Assembly (NCBI RefSeq): GCF_028657945.1
Contig: NZ_CP059693.1
Span: 5,890,001 to 5,954,000, forward strand
DNA length: 64,000 bases
Source of the DNA: Thalassomonas haliotis
Lineage (GTDB): Bacteria; Pseudomonadota; Gammaproteobacteria; Enterobacterales; Alteromonadaceae
Direction: 5' to 3'
Numbering within the stretch: the first letter of the stretch is position 1; the number at the start of each line of letters is the position of its first letter. Of this stretch, positions 56,807 through 64,000 are shown in pieces. Under the pieces are notes generated by a model that was not told the origin of the DNA, did no database searches, and saw only the letters and a program-made list of their open reading frames with translations. The position numbers were made by a program, and so were the translations under genes.

Positions 56807-57346
56807 TTATTTCTTAAACGGGAAGTTAAAGGCAGTCAGCAAAGCACGACCTTCCTCATCAGATTGCGCGGTAGTTGTGATAGTGATATCCAACCCGCGA
56901 ATCTTATCGATTTTATCATAATCGATTTCAGGAAATATGATTTGCTCACGCACGCCCATGCTGTAATTACCACGGCCATCGAACGATTTAGGGTTCAAGC
57001 CACGGAAATCACGGATACGAGGAACTGAGATAGAGATTAAACGCTCTAAGAATTCCCACATGCGCTCGCCGCGTAGAGTTACTTTTGCTCCAATAGGATA
57101 GCCTTCACGGATCTTAAAGCCAGCAACAGATTTGCGAGCTTTAGTAACCATAGGCTTTTGACCTGAGATTGCAGTAAGATCATTTGTGGCGTGCTCTAGT
57201 ACTTTTTTATCAGTAATTGCTTCACCAACACCCATGTTCAGGGTGATCTTTTCAATCCGAGGGACTTGCATGACACTTTTGTATTCGAACTTCTTCTGAA
57301 GGTCGCTTACAACTGTATCTTTATAAAAATCATGCAGTTTCGCCAT
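56807..57346 (-). CDS. rplE: 50S ribosomal protein L5
   Basis: 179 aa, same as E. coli. '[17 protein letters not shown]', '[20 protein letters not shown]' and '[18 protein letters not shown]' are L5 signatures. It contacts 5S rRNA. Confidence 0.99.
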   Translation of the reverse strand: MAKLHDFYKDTVVSDLQKKFEYKSVMQVPRIEKITLNMGVGEAITDKKVLEHATNDLTAISGQKPMVTKARKSVAGFKIREGYPIGAKVTLRGERMWEFLERLISISVPRIRDFRGLNPKSFDGRGNYSMGVREQIIFPEIDYDKIDKIRGLDITITTTAQSDEEGRALLTAFNFPFKK

Positions 57347-57358
57347 CGTTTACTCCAA

Positions 57359-57673
57359 TTAAATTAATTCGTTGTTAGACTTGAAGAAACGAACTTTTTT
57401 GCCGTCTTCAACTCTAAATCCAACACGATCCGCTTTTCCTGTAGCAGGATTAACGATCGCAACGTTGGAAACATGAAGGGATGCTTCTTTTTCAACAATG
57501 CCGCCAGGTTGCTGTAACTGAGGTACAGGCTTCTGGTGCTTCTTGATTAAGTTAACGCCTTCAACGAATACTTTGCCTTCTTCAACAAGAACTTTAGTGA
57601 CTTTACCAGTCTTACCCTTGTCTTTACCAGCAAGTACGATTACTTCATCATCACGACGAATTTTAGATGCCAT
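57359..57673 (-). CDS. rplX: 50S ribosomal protein L24
   Basis: 104 aa, same as E. coli. The KOW motif '[21 protein letters not shown]' (in part) is at the N-terminus. It lies between rplN and rplE. Confidence 0.99.
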   Translation of the reverse strand: MASKIRRDDEVIVLAGKDKGKTGKVTKVLVEEGKVFVEGVNLIKKHQKPVPQLQQPGGIVEKEASLHVSNVAIVNPATGKADRVGFRVEDGKKVRFFKSNNELI

Positions 57674-57685
57674 TATCGTGACCCC

Positions 57686-58054
57686 TTATAGTACTTCAGG
57701 TGCTAATGACACAATTTTCATGAACTTTTCATTACGTAGTTCACGTGTCACTGGACCGAATATACGAGTACCAATTGGTTGTAAGCTTGCATTAAGCATT
57801 ACAGCCGCATTGCCGTCAAAACGAATGGTTGAACCATCCGGACGACGAACGCCCTTTTTAGTGCGCACCACTACCGCAGTAAGAACATCACCTTTTTTTA
57901 CTTTACCGCGAGGAATTGCTTCCTTCACTGCAACTTTGATGATGTCCCCTATGCGTGCATAGCGACGGTGCGAGCCACCAAGGACCTTAATACATTGCAC
58001 GCGTCGAGCGCCGCTATTATCAGCAACGTCTAGCTGTGATTGCATTTGGATCAT
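57686..58054 (-). CDS. rplN: 50S ribosomal protein L14
   Basis: 122 aa. The ATG at 58054 (GGAG 8 nt upstream) gives '[18 protein letters not shown]', the normal L14 start. The frame reads open further upstream into the leader but that part is not protein-like. First gene of the spc operon, here with its own promoter 80-100 bp upstream. Confidence 0.98.
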   Translation of the reverse strand: MIQMQSQLDVADNSGARRVQCIKVLGGSHRRYARIGDIIKVAVKEAIPRGKVKKGDVLTAVVVRTKKGVRRPDGSTIRFDGNAAVMLNASLQPIGTRIFGPVTRELRNEKFMKIVSLAPEVL

Positions 58055-58116
58055 GTTATGTGCTCCGCTGTTATAAAATTCAAGGCCAGAAATTTGACCC
58101 GTCACTGCCTTTTAAA

Positions 58117-58147
58117 GCCACCCATTTTTGGTGGGCGCGAGATTATA
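58117..58147 (-). promoter_or_regulatory. spc operon promoter and leader hairpin
   Basis: On the minus strand TGTTATAAT forms an extended -10 with a perfect TATAAT (plus coordinates 58142-58147). The -35 is weak (TACCAC at 17 nt). Transcription should begin near 58135. The transcript then opens with the 7-bp stem GCCCACC/GGGTGGC (58117-58136), about 65 nt before rplN. Confidence 0.7.
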
Positions 58148-58288
58148 ACACCAGTTTCAAAAAAGTGGTACTTTATTTAGCTAAAAAATAACCAGTGATT
58201 GAAAAACAGCTGGCAAAGATAACTTTTTCGCTTATTTTTCAGCCTACCCGGTTATTCTTGGGGCGGGTTATTTTATTTCAAGAGACGG

Positions 58289-59074
58289 TTAACAATCTTT
58301 TCGCTGCCGATGCAACGATAAAGCAAACAAAGCAAATCCCAGCAACAACATCGGGGCAGGTTCCGGCACTGTAGCCGAAGTACCGCTGGCAAGATCACCA
58401 TCACGAACAGCCCAGGCTCGCCCTGAGCCGATTTGGCTTATTCCTACCTGGCGGCCAACATTTGTATCAAAAATCCAGGCATTATCCGCTTTCGCCCCAT
58501 ACTCTTGGTCATACCAATACTGGGCGCTATAAAAGCCATCAATATCGATTCTGTTACCCAAACCATTGGTGTTGACTTCATAAAACTTATAATCTACCCA
58601 CTTTTCATTCCAGGTATTATTGCTGTTGATTCGGGACTCCAGCCCCAAATTCACAGTAAACATATACGCCAATTCATGTAGCTCACTGGTACTGTTGTAG
58701 CCCCAATCACTACTGCCATCAAGGGTCCCTGAGTAATCATAACCCTTATCCGCATCCAGCGGCTGTATCGAAGGCAATCGCCAGTCATCATATTCACCGA
58801 TAGATAGCTGCGCTACCCAGTTTTTTGCATCCTGCCACAGCAAAAAACTATCACCGTTGGCATCATAATCCGTTGTTTCAACAAAGTTAGCATTTTTTAA
58901 CCAGGTAACATCGAGCACATCATCGTAATAAGCTTCAACATCGGGGCCACCATCAACAACTATGGTCCGCTCCAGTAAACCGGCACTTGCCTGCTGAGCA
59001 ACAGTTAACAATGTACATAAGGCAAAACTTTTCACTACCCTGGCTTTTTTATACAGATTTGAACAATTCATCAT
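58289..59074 (-). CDS. PEP-CTERM sorting-domain protein with DUF1566-like region
   Basis: 261 aa from the ATG at 59074 (GGAG 11 nt upstream). A frame to 59110 is possible. A signal peptide ends at 'QQASA' (near residue 31). The middle has 'YYDDVLDVTWLKNANF', 'LLWQDAKNWVAQLSIGEYDDWRLPS' (in parts) and 'GRAWAVRDG', a pattern of DUF1566/Lcl-type extracellular proteins. The C-terminus is a PEP-CTERM signal: VPEP, a hydrophobic helix and 'HRQRKD'. It would be exported, recognised by an exosortase and released or anchored. It lies between the S10 and spc operons, an unusual place. Confidence 0.85.
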   Translation of the reverse strand: MMNCSNLYKKARVVKSFALCTLLTVAQQASAGLLERTIVVDGGPDVEAYYDDVLDVTWLKNANFVETTDYDANGDSFLLWQDAKNWVAQLSIGEYDDWRLPSIQPLDADKGYDYSGTLDGSSDWGYNSTSELHELAYMFTVNLGLESRINSNNTWNEKWVDYKFYEVNTNGLGNRIDIDGFYSAQYWYDQEYGAKADNAWIFDTNVGRQVGISQIGSGRAWAVRDGDLASGTSATVPEPAPMLLLGFALFALSLHRQRKDC

Positions 59075-59283
59075 ATTGGTTACAGCTCCATTCCATTTAT
59101 GATATTTCATGTCATTAAGTTGACATCCAGAACAGAGGCAATTTCCATTCCGGAAATAAATGGCTAATCATTAAAGCGGGCAATGACATGAAAACGAATG
59201 TTAAAACCAGGGAAATAGCAAAGGGGGGCAAACAGGCATGAGGTCGCTCGACAAAGCGGTGATAAGCTATAGATAGCCAATAA
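59075..59283. other. Gap upstream of the PEP-CTERM gene
   Basis: About 210 bp between the S10 terminator and the PEP-CTERM gene. It should contain that gene's promoter, but no strong -35/-10 stands out. No gene is seen. Confidence 0.4.
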
Positions 59284-59317
59284 AAAACGGCCCCTTATTT
59301 TCATAAGGGGCCGTTTT
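59284..59317 (-). terminator. Strong terminator at the end of the S10 operon
   Basis: A perfect 15-bp stem, AAAACGGCCCCTTAT (59284-59298) with ATAAGGGGCCGTTTT (59303-59317) and a 4-nt loop. On the minus strand it is followed by TTTTTTA-type sequence. It separates rpsQ from the PEP-CTERM gene. Confidence 0.93.
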
Positions 59318-59346
59318 GAGTATCTAACGTTACGTTAAAAAATCAA

Positions 59347-59598
59347 TTAAGCTTTTTCAACTACGTCAACCAAAGTCCAGTTTTTAGACTTAGACAGTGG
59401 ACGACATTCACGAATAGTTACTACGTCACCGGCTTTGCACTGGTTAGTTTCATCATGGGCTTTCAACTTAGTTGAACGGATCATGAACTTACCGTACATA
59501 GGGTGTTTAACACGTCGCTCGATCAGCACAGTGATAGACTTATCCATTTTATCACTGACTACGCGACCTTGTAGTGTACGAAATTTAGCTTCGCTCAT
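59347..59598 (-). CDS. rpsQ: 30S ribosomal protein S17
   Basis: 83 aa. '[29 protein letters not shown]' (in parts) and '[15 protein letters not shown]' are S17 signatures. Last gene of the S10 operon; its start overlaps the rpmC stop. Confidence 0.99.
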   Translation of the reverse strand: MSEAKFRTLQGRVVSDKMDKSITVLIERRVKHPMYGKFMIRSTKLKAHDETNQCKAGDVVTIRECRPLSKSKNWTLVDVVEKA

Positions 59599-59789
59599 TA
59601 CGCTCCCGCCTTCTCAGTTATGATAGTCTTCACGCGCGCAATATTGCGGCGTACTTGTCTTAACAGATGAGTTTGTGCTAACTGACCTGTACTGGCTTGC
59701 ATGCGGTAGTTAAACTGCTCACGCAAAAGTTCCAGTAATTCAGCATTAAGCTCATCAATGCTCTTTTCTTTAAGTTCGCTAGCTTTCAT
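59598..59789 (-). CDS. rpmC: 50S ribosomal protein L29
   Basis: 63 aa, same as E. coli. '[20 protein letters not shown]' and '[16 protein letters not shown]' are typical. It overlaps rplP and rpsQ by one base each. Confidence 0.99.
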   Translation of the reverse strand: MKASELKEKSIDELNAELLELLREQFNYRMQASTGQLAQTHLLRQVRRNIARVKTIITEKAGA

Positions 59790-60202
59790 TACATCACCGT
59801 TCTAGTTACGAAAGTAGTTTTGAATGGTAGCTTGGCGGCTGCTAATGCAAACGCTTCACGAGCTAACTCTTCAGAAACACCTTCCATTTCATAAAGAACA
59901 CGACCTGGTAGGATTTGACAAACCCAATATTCCACGCCACCTTTACCTTTACCCATACGAACCTCAAGAGGTTTCTTGGTAATTGGCTTATCAGGGAAAA
60001 CACGGATCCAGATCTTACCTTGACGCTTAACGTGACGCGTCATGGCACGACGAGCAGCCTCAATCTGACGAGCAGTCATACGACCACGCTCAACAGATTT
60101 CAAACCGAAAGTACCGAAGCTAACTGAGCTACCAGTCTGTGCAAGACCACGGTTACGCAGTTTCATTTGCTTACGGAATTTAGTACGTTTTGGTTGTAAC
60201 AT
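59789..60202 (-). CDS. rplP: 50S ribosomal protein L16
   Basis: 137 aa. '[20 protein letters not shown]' and '[21 protein letters not shown]' (in part) identify L16, which helps place tRNA in the A site. Confidence 0.99.
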   Translation of the reverse strand: MLQPKRTKFRKQMKLRNRGLAQTGSSVSFGTFGLKSVERGRMTARQIEAARRAMTRHVKRQGKIWIRVFPDKPITKKPLEVRMGKGKGGVEYWVCQILPGRVLYEMEGVSEELAREAFALAAAKLPFKTTFVTRTVM

Positions 60203-60213
60203 TACTTAGTCCC

Positions 60214-60909
60214 CTACTTACTGCTCTTGCGGCTGTTCTTTCTTTTAGGCTTCTGAGCTGGCTCAACCTGTGTAGGCATACCACCAATCACTTCACCTTT
60301 AAAGATCCAAACTTTAACACCGATAATACCATAAGTAGTATTGGCTTCAGCTGTTGCGTAGTCGATATCAGCACGTAAAGTGTGCAGTGGAACACGACCT
60401 TCGCGGTACCATTCAGCACGGGCAATTTCTGCACCGCCTAAACGACCACTAACCTGAACCTTGATACCCTTGGCACCTAAACGCATGGCATTTTGAACAG
60501 CACGCTTCATGGCGCGACGGAACATAACACGACGTTCTAACTGGCTAGTAATGCTTTCGGCAACAAGCTGCGCATCCATTTCTGGTTTACGTACTTCAGC
60601 GATGTTGATTTGAGCAGGAACACCAGCAATTTTAGATACTTTTAAACGTAATTTTTCTACGTCTTCGCCTTTCTTACCGATGACAACACCCGGACGAGCC
60701 GTGTGGATTGTAACGCGGATAGATTTAGCCGGACGCTCAATTACGATTTTTGACAATGATGCACGCTTAAGCTTTTCTGTCAAATATTCACGTACCAGGT
60801 GGTCACCGTGTAAATTGTCAGCAAAATCTTTGCTACTTGCAAACCAAGTAGACGCGAAAGGTTTAGTGATACCTAAGCGAATACCATTTGGATGGACTTT
60901 TTGACCCAT
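60214..60909 (-). CDS. rpsC: 30S ribosomal protein S3
   Basis: 231 aa. It begins '[20 protein letters not shown]', with the KH domain near '[20 protein letters not shown]' and the C-terminal '[11 protein letters not shown]'. It lies between rplV and rplP. Confidence 0.99.
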   Translation of the reverse strand: MGQKVHPNGIRLGITKPFASTWFASSKDFADNLHGDHLVREYLTEKLKRASLSKIVIERPAKSIRVTIHTARPGVVIGKKGEDVEKLRLKVSKIAGVPAQINIAEVRKPEMDAQLVAESITSQLERRVMFRRAMKRAVQNAMRLGAKGIKVQVSGRLGGAEIARAEWYREGRVPLHTLRADIDYATAEANTTYGIIGVKVWIFKGEVIGGMPTQVEPAQKPKRKNSRKSSK

Positions 60910-60920
60910 TCTAATATCTC

Positions 60921-61253
60921 CTAGCTATCAGATACAACCACAGTAATGTGGCTAGTACGCTTAAGGATACGATCCGCGCGACCTTTCGCACGAGGCTTGA
61001 TACGCTTCATTGTTGGACCATCGTCAACCATAATGGTTTTAACGTATAGTTCATCAATGTCTGCACCTTCGTTATGCTCTGCATTGGCAATAGCCGAGTT
61101 AAGCACTTTCTTAACTAAAACAGCAGCTGATTTGTTGCTGAAAGTTAATACTTCTAGGGCTTTCTCTACGTTCATGCCGCGGATTTGATCCACAACTAAA
61201 CGGGCTTTTTGCGCAGAACCGCGGGCAAATTTATGTTTAGCGATTGCTTCCAT
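60921..61253 (-). CDS. rplV: 50S ribosomal protein L22
   Basis: 110 aa, same as E. coli. '[20 protein letters not shown]' and the exit-tunnel loop region '[21 protein letters not shown]' (in part) are clear. Confidence 0.99.
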   Translation of the reverse strand: MEAIAKHKFARGSAQKARLVVDQIRGMNVEKALEVLTFSNKSAAVLVKKVLNSAIANAEHNEGADIDELYVKTIMVDDGPTMKRIKPRAKGRADRILKRTSHITVVVSDS

Positions 61254-61264
61254 CTAATTTCCCC

Positions 61265-61561
<297 letters not shown>

Positions 61562-61573
61562 CTAATAAATGTA

Positions 61574-62398
61574 CTATTTAGTACGACGACGTACGATGAA
61601 CTTATCGGTACGCTTGTTCTTACGAGTCTTGTAACCCTTAGTTGGTACACCCCAAGGTGATACCGGGTGACGACCGCCTGAAGTTTTACCTTCACCACCA
61701 CCGTGTGGGTGATCAACCGGGTTCATGGCAACACCACGAACGGTTGGGCGAACACCGCGCCAGCGTGAAGCACCTGCTTTACCCAGAGAGCGAAGCATGT
61801 GTTCAGCGTTGCCGATTTCACCTAAGGTTGCACGACAATCGGCTTCGATTTTACGCATTTCGCCAGAGCGAAGACGTAAAGTCACATAAGCACCGTCTTT
61901 CGCGACTAATTGCGCGTAAGTACCGGCGGCACGGGCGATTTGAGCACCTTTACCTGGCTTAAGTTCGATTGCGTGAACAACGCTACCCAATGGTGCGTTG
62001 CGAAGCGGCATAGTGTTACCAGTTTTGATAGGTGCATCAACACCAGACTGGATAGTGTCACCAGCAGTTAAGCCTTTAGGGGCCAAAATGTAGCGACGCT
62101 CACCGTCAGCGTAAAGTACCAGTGCAATGTTAGCACTACGGTTTGGATCATATTCCAAACGCTCTACTTTAGCAGGGATACCATCTTTAGTACGTTTAAA
62201 GTCGATCAGACGATAGTGTTGCTTGTGACCACCACCAACGTGACGAACAGTAATACGACCGGTATTGTTACGACCGCCAGACTTGCTCTTAGTGTCAAGC
62301 AATGGGGCGTAAGGCTTACCTTTGTGCAACTCAGAGTTAACCACTTTAACAACGTGGCGACGACCCGGAGAAGTAGGTTTACATTTTACAATAGCCAT
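61574..62398 (-). CDS. rplB: 50S ribosomal protein L2
   Basis: 274 aa. The peptidyl-transferase-centre loop '[19 protein letters not shown]' carries the conserved histidine. The N-terminus '[19 protein letters not shown]' is standard. Confidence 0.99.
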   Translation of the reverse strand: MAIVKCKPTSPGRRHVVKVVNSELHKGKPYAPLLDTKSKSGGRNNTGRITVRHVGGGHKQHYRLIDFKRTKDGIPAKVERLEYDPNRSANIALVLYADGERRYILAPKGLTAGDTIQSGVDAPIKTGNTMPLRNAPLGSVVHAIELKPGKGAQIARAAGTYAQLVAKDGAYVTLRLRSGEMRKIEADCRATLGEIGNAEHMLRSLGKAGASRWRGVRPTVRGVAMNPVDHPHGGGEGKTSGGRHPVSPWGVPTKGYKTRKNKRTDKFIVRRRTK

Positions 62399-62415
62399 TT
62401 TTGTAAACTCTCCTA

Positions 62416-62718
62416 TTACTCTGCAGCGCCGACGAAGTCGATGTCGCTACCTTCAGCAAGAGTAACGTAGGCTTTTTTCCAGTCGCTACGACGACCGAAA
62501 CGAGCACCAGTACGTTTCACTTTACCTTTAACATTTAGTGTGCGAACACCTTCAACAGAAACTTCGAAAAGCTTCTCAACGGCCGCTTTGATTTCAGCTT
62601 TAGTAGCAGTAGTGGCAACTTTGAAAACAACTGTGTTGTTTGCTTCAGCAGCCATAGTGCTTTTTTCAGAAATGTTCGGTGCCAGAAGCACTTTCAACAA
62701 ACGTTCTTCGTTTATCAT
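62416..62718 (-). CDS. rplW: 50S ribosomal protein L23
   Basis: 100 aa, same as E. coli. '[21 protein letters not shown]' (in part) and '[20 protein letters not shown]' identify it. Near the tunnel exit L23 binds SRP and trigger factor. It overlaps rplD by 4 bp. Confidence 0.99.
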   Translation of the reverse strand: MINEERLLKVLLAPNISEKSTMAAEANNTVVFKVATTATKAEIKAAVEKLFEVSVEGVRTLNVKGKVKRTGARFGRRSDWKKAYVTLAEGSDIDFVGAAE

Positions 62719-63320
62719 GCTAACATCTCCTCAATTTGCTTCACTGCACCAGCAGTGATCAAAACTTTTTCGAAACCAACTAAGCTTACTGGGTCGATAC
62801 CCGCTACGTCGCGAACGTCAACTTTGTATAAGTTACGGGCTGACAAGAACAGGTTCTCATCAACTTCTGGAGTAACGATTAATACGTCTTTAAGCTCCAG
62901 GCCGTTTAACTTAGCAACTAATTCTTTAGTCTTAGGCGTTTCAACCGCGAAATCATTTACCACAACTAAACGTTCTTGACGAACTAATTCAGAAAGGATG
63001 CTTTGAATGGCACCACGGTACATTTTACGGTTTACTTTTTGGCTGTGATCCTGAGGTTTAGCAGCGAATGTTACGCCACCAGCACGCCAGATTGGACCAC
63101 GACTTGTACCGGCACGAGCACGACCAGTACCTTTTTGACGCCATGGCTTTTTACCGCCACCGCTTACTTCAGAACGGTTTTTCTGAGCACGAGTACCTTG
63201 ACGGGCGCCAGCTGCGTAAGCAACGACTACCTGGTGTACTAAAGCTTCGTTAAAATCACGTCCAAAGGTTGCTTCGGAAACTTCAAGAGCGCCTGAAGCG
63301 TCTTTTAATGCTAATTCCAT
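62715..63320 (-). CDS. rplD: 50S ribosomal protein L4
   Basis: 201 aa from the ATG at 63320 (GGAG 7 nt upstream), as in E. coli. An adjacent GTG one codon earlier is less likely. '[20 protein letters not shown]' and '[20 protein letters not shown]' are L4 signatures. In E. coli L4 represses the S10 operon. Confidence 0.98.
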   Translation of the reverse strand: MELALKDASGALEVSEATFGRDFNEALVHQVVVAYAAGARQGTRAQKNRSEVSGGGKKPWRQKGTGRARAGTSRGPIWRAGGVTFAAKPQDHSQKVNRKMYRGAIQSILSELVRQERLVVVNDFAVETPKTKELVAKLNGLELKDVLIVTPEVDENLFLSARNLYKVDVRDVAGIDPVSLVGFEKVLITAGAVKQIEEMLA

Positions 63321-63330
63321 CACAAATCTC

Positions 63331-63969
63331 CTAGGCTTTAACAGCTGGCTTGATGATTACGTTGCCGTTGATAGCACCCGGAACCGCACCTTTGATAAGG
63401 AGCAGGTTACGTTCAGCATCGACACGAACCAATTCAAGGTTTTGCGTAGTAACCTTCGCAGCACCCATGTGACCAGACATTTTTTTGCCTTTGAAAACTC
63501 GACCTGGTGTTTGACACTGGCCAATTGAACCGTTAGAACGGTGAGAAATCGAGTTACCGTGCGTAGCATCTTGCATGCTAAAGTTCCAACGCTTAATACC
63601 GCCCTGGAAACCTTTACCTTTTGAAGTGCCGGTTACGTCTACTAATTTAGTATCGTTGAATAACTCAACAGTGATCTCACTGCCTAACTCAATGCCTTCG
63701 CCTTCATTTGCATTTAAGCGGAATTCCCACAGGCCACGACCTGCTTCGATACCAGCTTTGGCAAAATGACCAGCTGTTGGCTTGTTAGTACGGTTAGCTT
63801 TTTTGCTACCGGTAGTTACTTGAAGCGCTGAGTAACCATCGTTGTCTACAGTTTTAACCTGAGCAACACGGTTGGCTTCAACTTCTAGGACTGTTACAGG
63901 AGTAGATACGCCATCTTCAGTGAAGATGCGAGTCATACCAACCTTACGTCCGACTAGACCTATAGTCAT
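63331..63969 (-). CDS. rplC: 50S ribosomal protein L3
   Basis: 212 aa, starting '[20 protein letters not shown]', with '[15 protein letters not shown]' and '[20 protein letters not shown]' (the glutamine methylated in E. coli lies here). rpsJ is expected just past the right edge, 30 bp upstream of which the window ends. Confidence 0.99.
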   Translation of the reverse strand: MTIGLVGRKVGMTRIFTEDGVSTPVTVLEVEANRVAQVKTVDNDGYSALQVTTGSKKANRTNKPTAGHFAKAGIEAGRGLWEFRLNANEGEGIELGSEITVELFNDTKLVDVTGTSKGKGFQGGIKRWNFSMQDATHGNSISHRSNGSIGQCQTPGRVFKGKKMSGHMGAAKVTTQNLELVRVDAERNLLLIKGAVPGAINGNVIIKPAVKA

Positions 63970-64000
63970 GTCAAAAACCCCCTATTAACCCAAGCTGATC

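Overview
The window comes from a marine-type gammaproteobacterium. Gene content and order (DUF3802, yhfA-prkB, pabA next to an acetylornithine/succinylornithine aminotransferase, and an argM-astA-astD-DUF1338 run) point to the Alteromonadales, and a Thalassomonas/Colwellia-like genome is my best guess. That assignment is inference from gene order, not from a marker comparison. No rRNA, tRNA, CRISPR array or intact insertion sequence was seen.

Left part (1-16.4 kb): a truncated DJ-1/PfpI gene divergent from a LysR regulator, a cluster of DnaA-box-like 9-mers, a DUF3012 lipoprotein, a possible caspase-fold (C80-like) protein, two GNAT acetyltransferases, a large periplasmic beta-propeller/amidohydrolase, a short gene interrupted by a stop codon, ubiX and mpl. 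These are followed by a MOSC/ferredoxin-reductase/ferredoxin fusion and a tightly overlapped DUF393-pxpA-pxpB-pxpC (5-oxoprolinase) operon. Small conserved or unknown genes and an AT-rich patch follow (16.4-18.5 kb).

Nitrogen region (18.5-40 kb): a nitrate/nitrite MFS transporter, a PP2C-phosphatase/protein-kinase fusion, metY, a three-gene periplasmic molybdenum hydroxylase operon (cytochrome c, 2Fe-2S and Moco subunits), a TPR protein, and the nirB-nirD-nasA-cobA nitrate assimilation operon, followed by a beta-barrel porin. Both the transporter and nirB have a consensus sigma-54 -24/-12 element with an NtrC-like palindrome 100-110 bp upstream, so they look like one NtrC regulon. The porin instead has two perfect FNR boxes whose centres lie 49 bp apart. 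A 160-bp palindromic, MITE-like element sits beside the C-terminal stump of an AraC-type regulator.

Arginine and neighbouring genes (40-49.3 kb): pabA, an HDOD protein, the arginine succinyltransferase pathway genes argM/astC, astA and astD with a DUF1338 gene, DUF3802, yhfA and a phosphoribulokinase-family gene.

Right part (49.5-64 kb, minus strand): the S10, spc and alpha ribosomal operons from rplC to rplQ. rpsJ should lie just beyond the right edge. The order matches E. coli except that a gene for a secreted PEP-CTERM/DUF1566-like protein lies between the S10 terminator (after rpsQ) and a separate extended -10 promoter in front of rplN.
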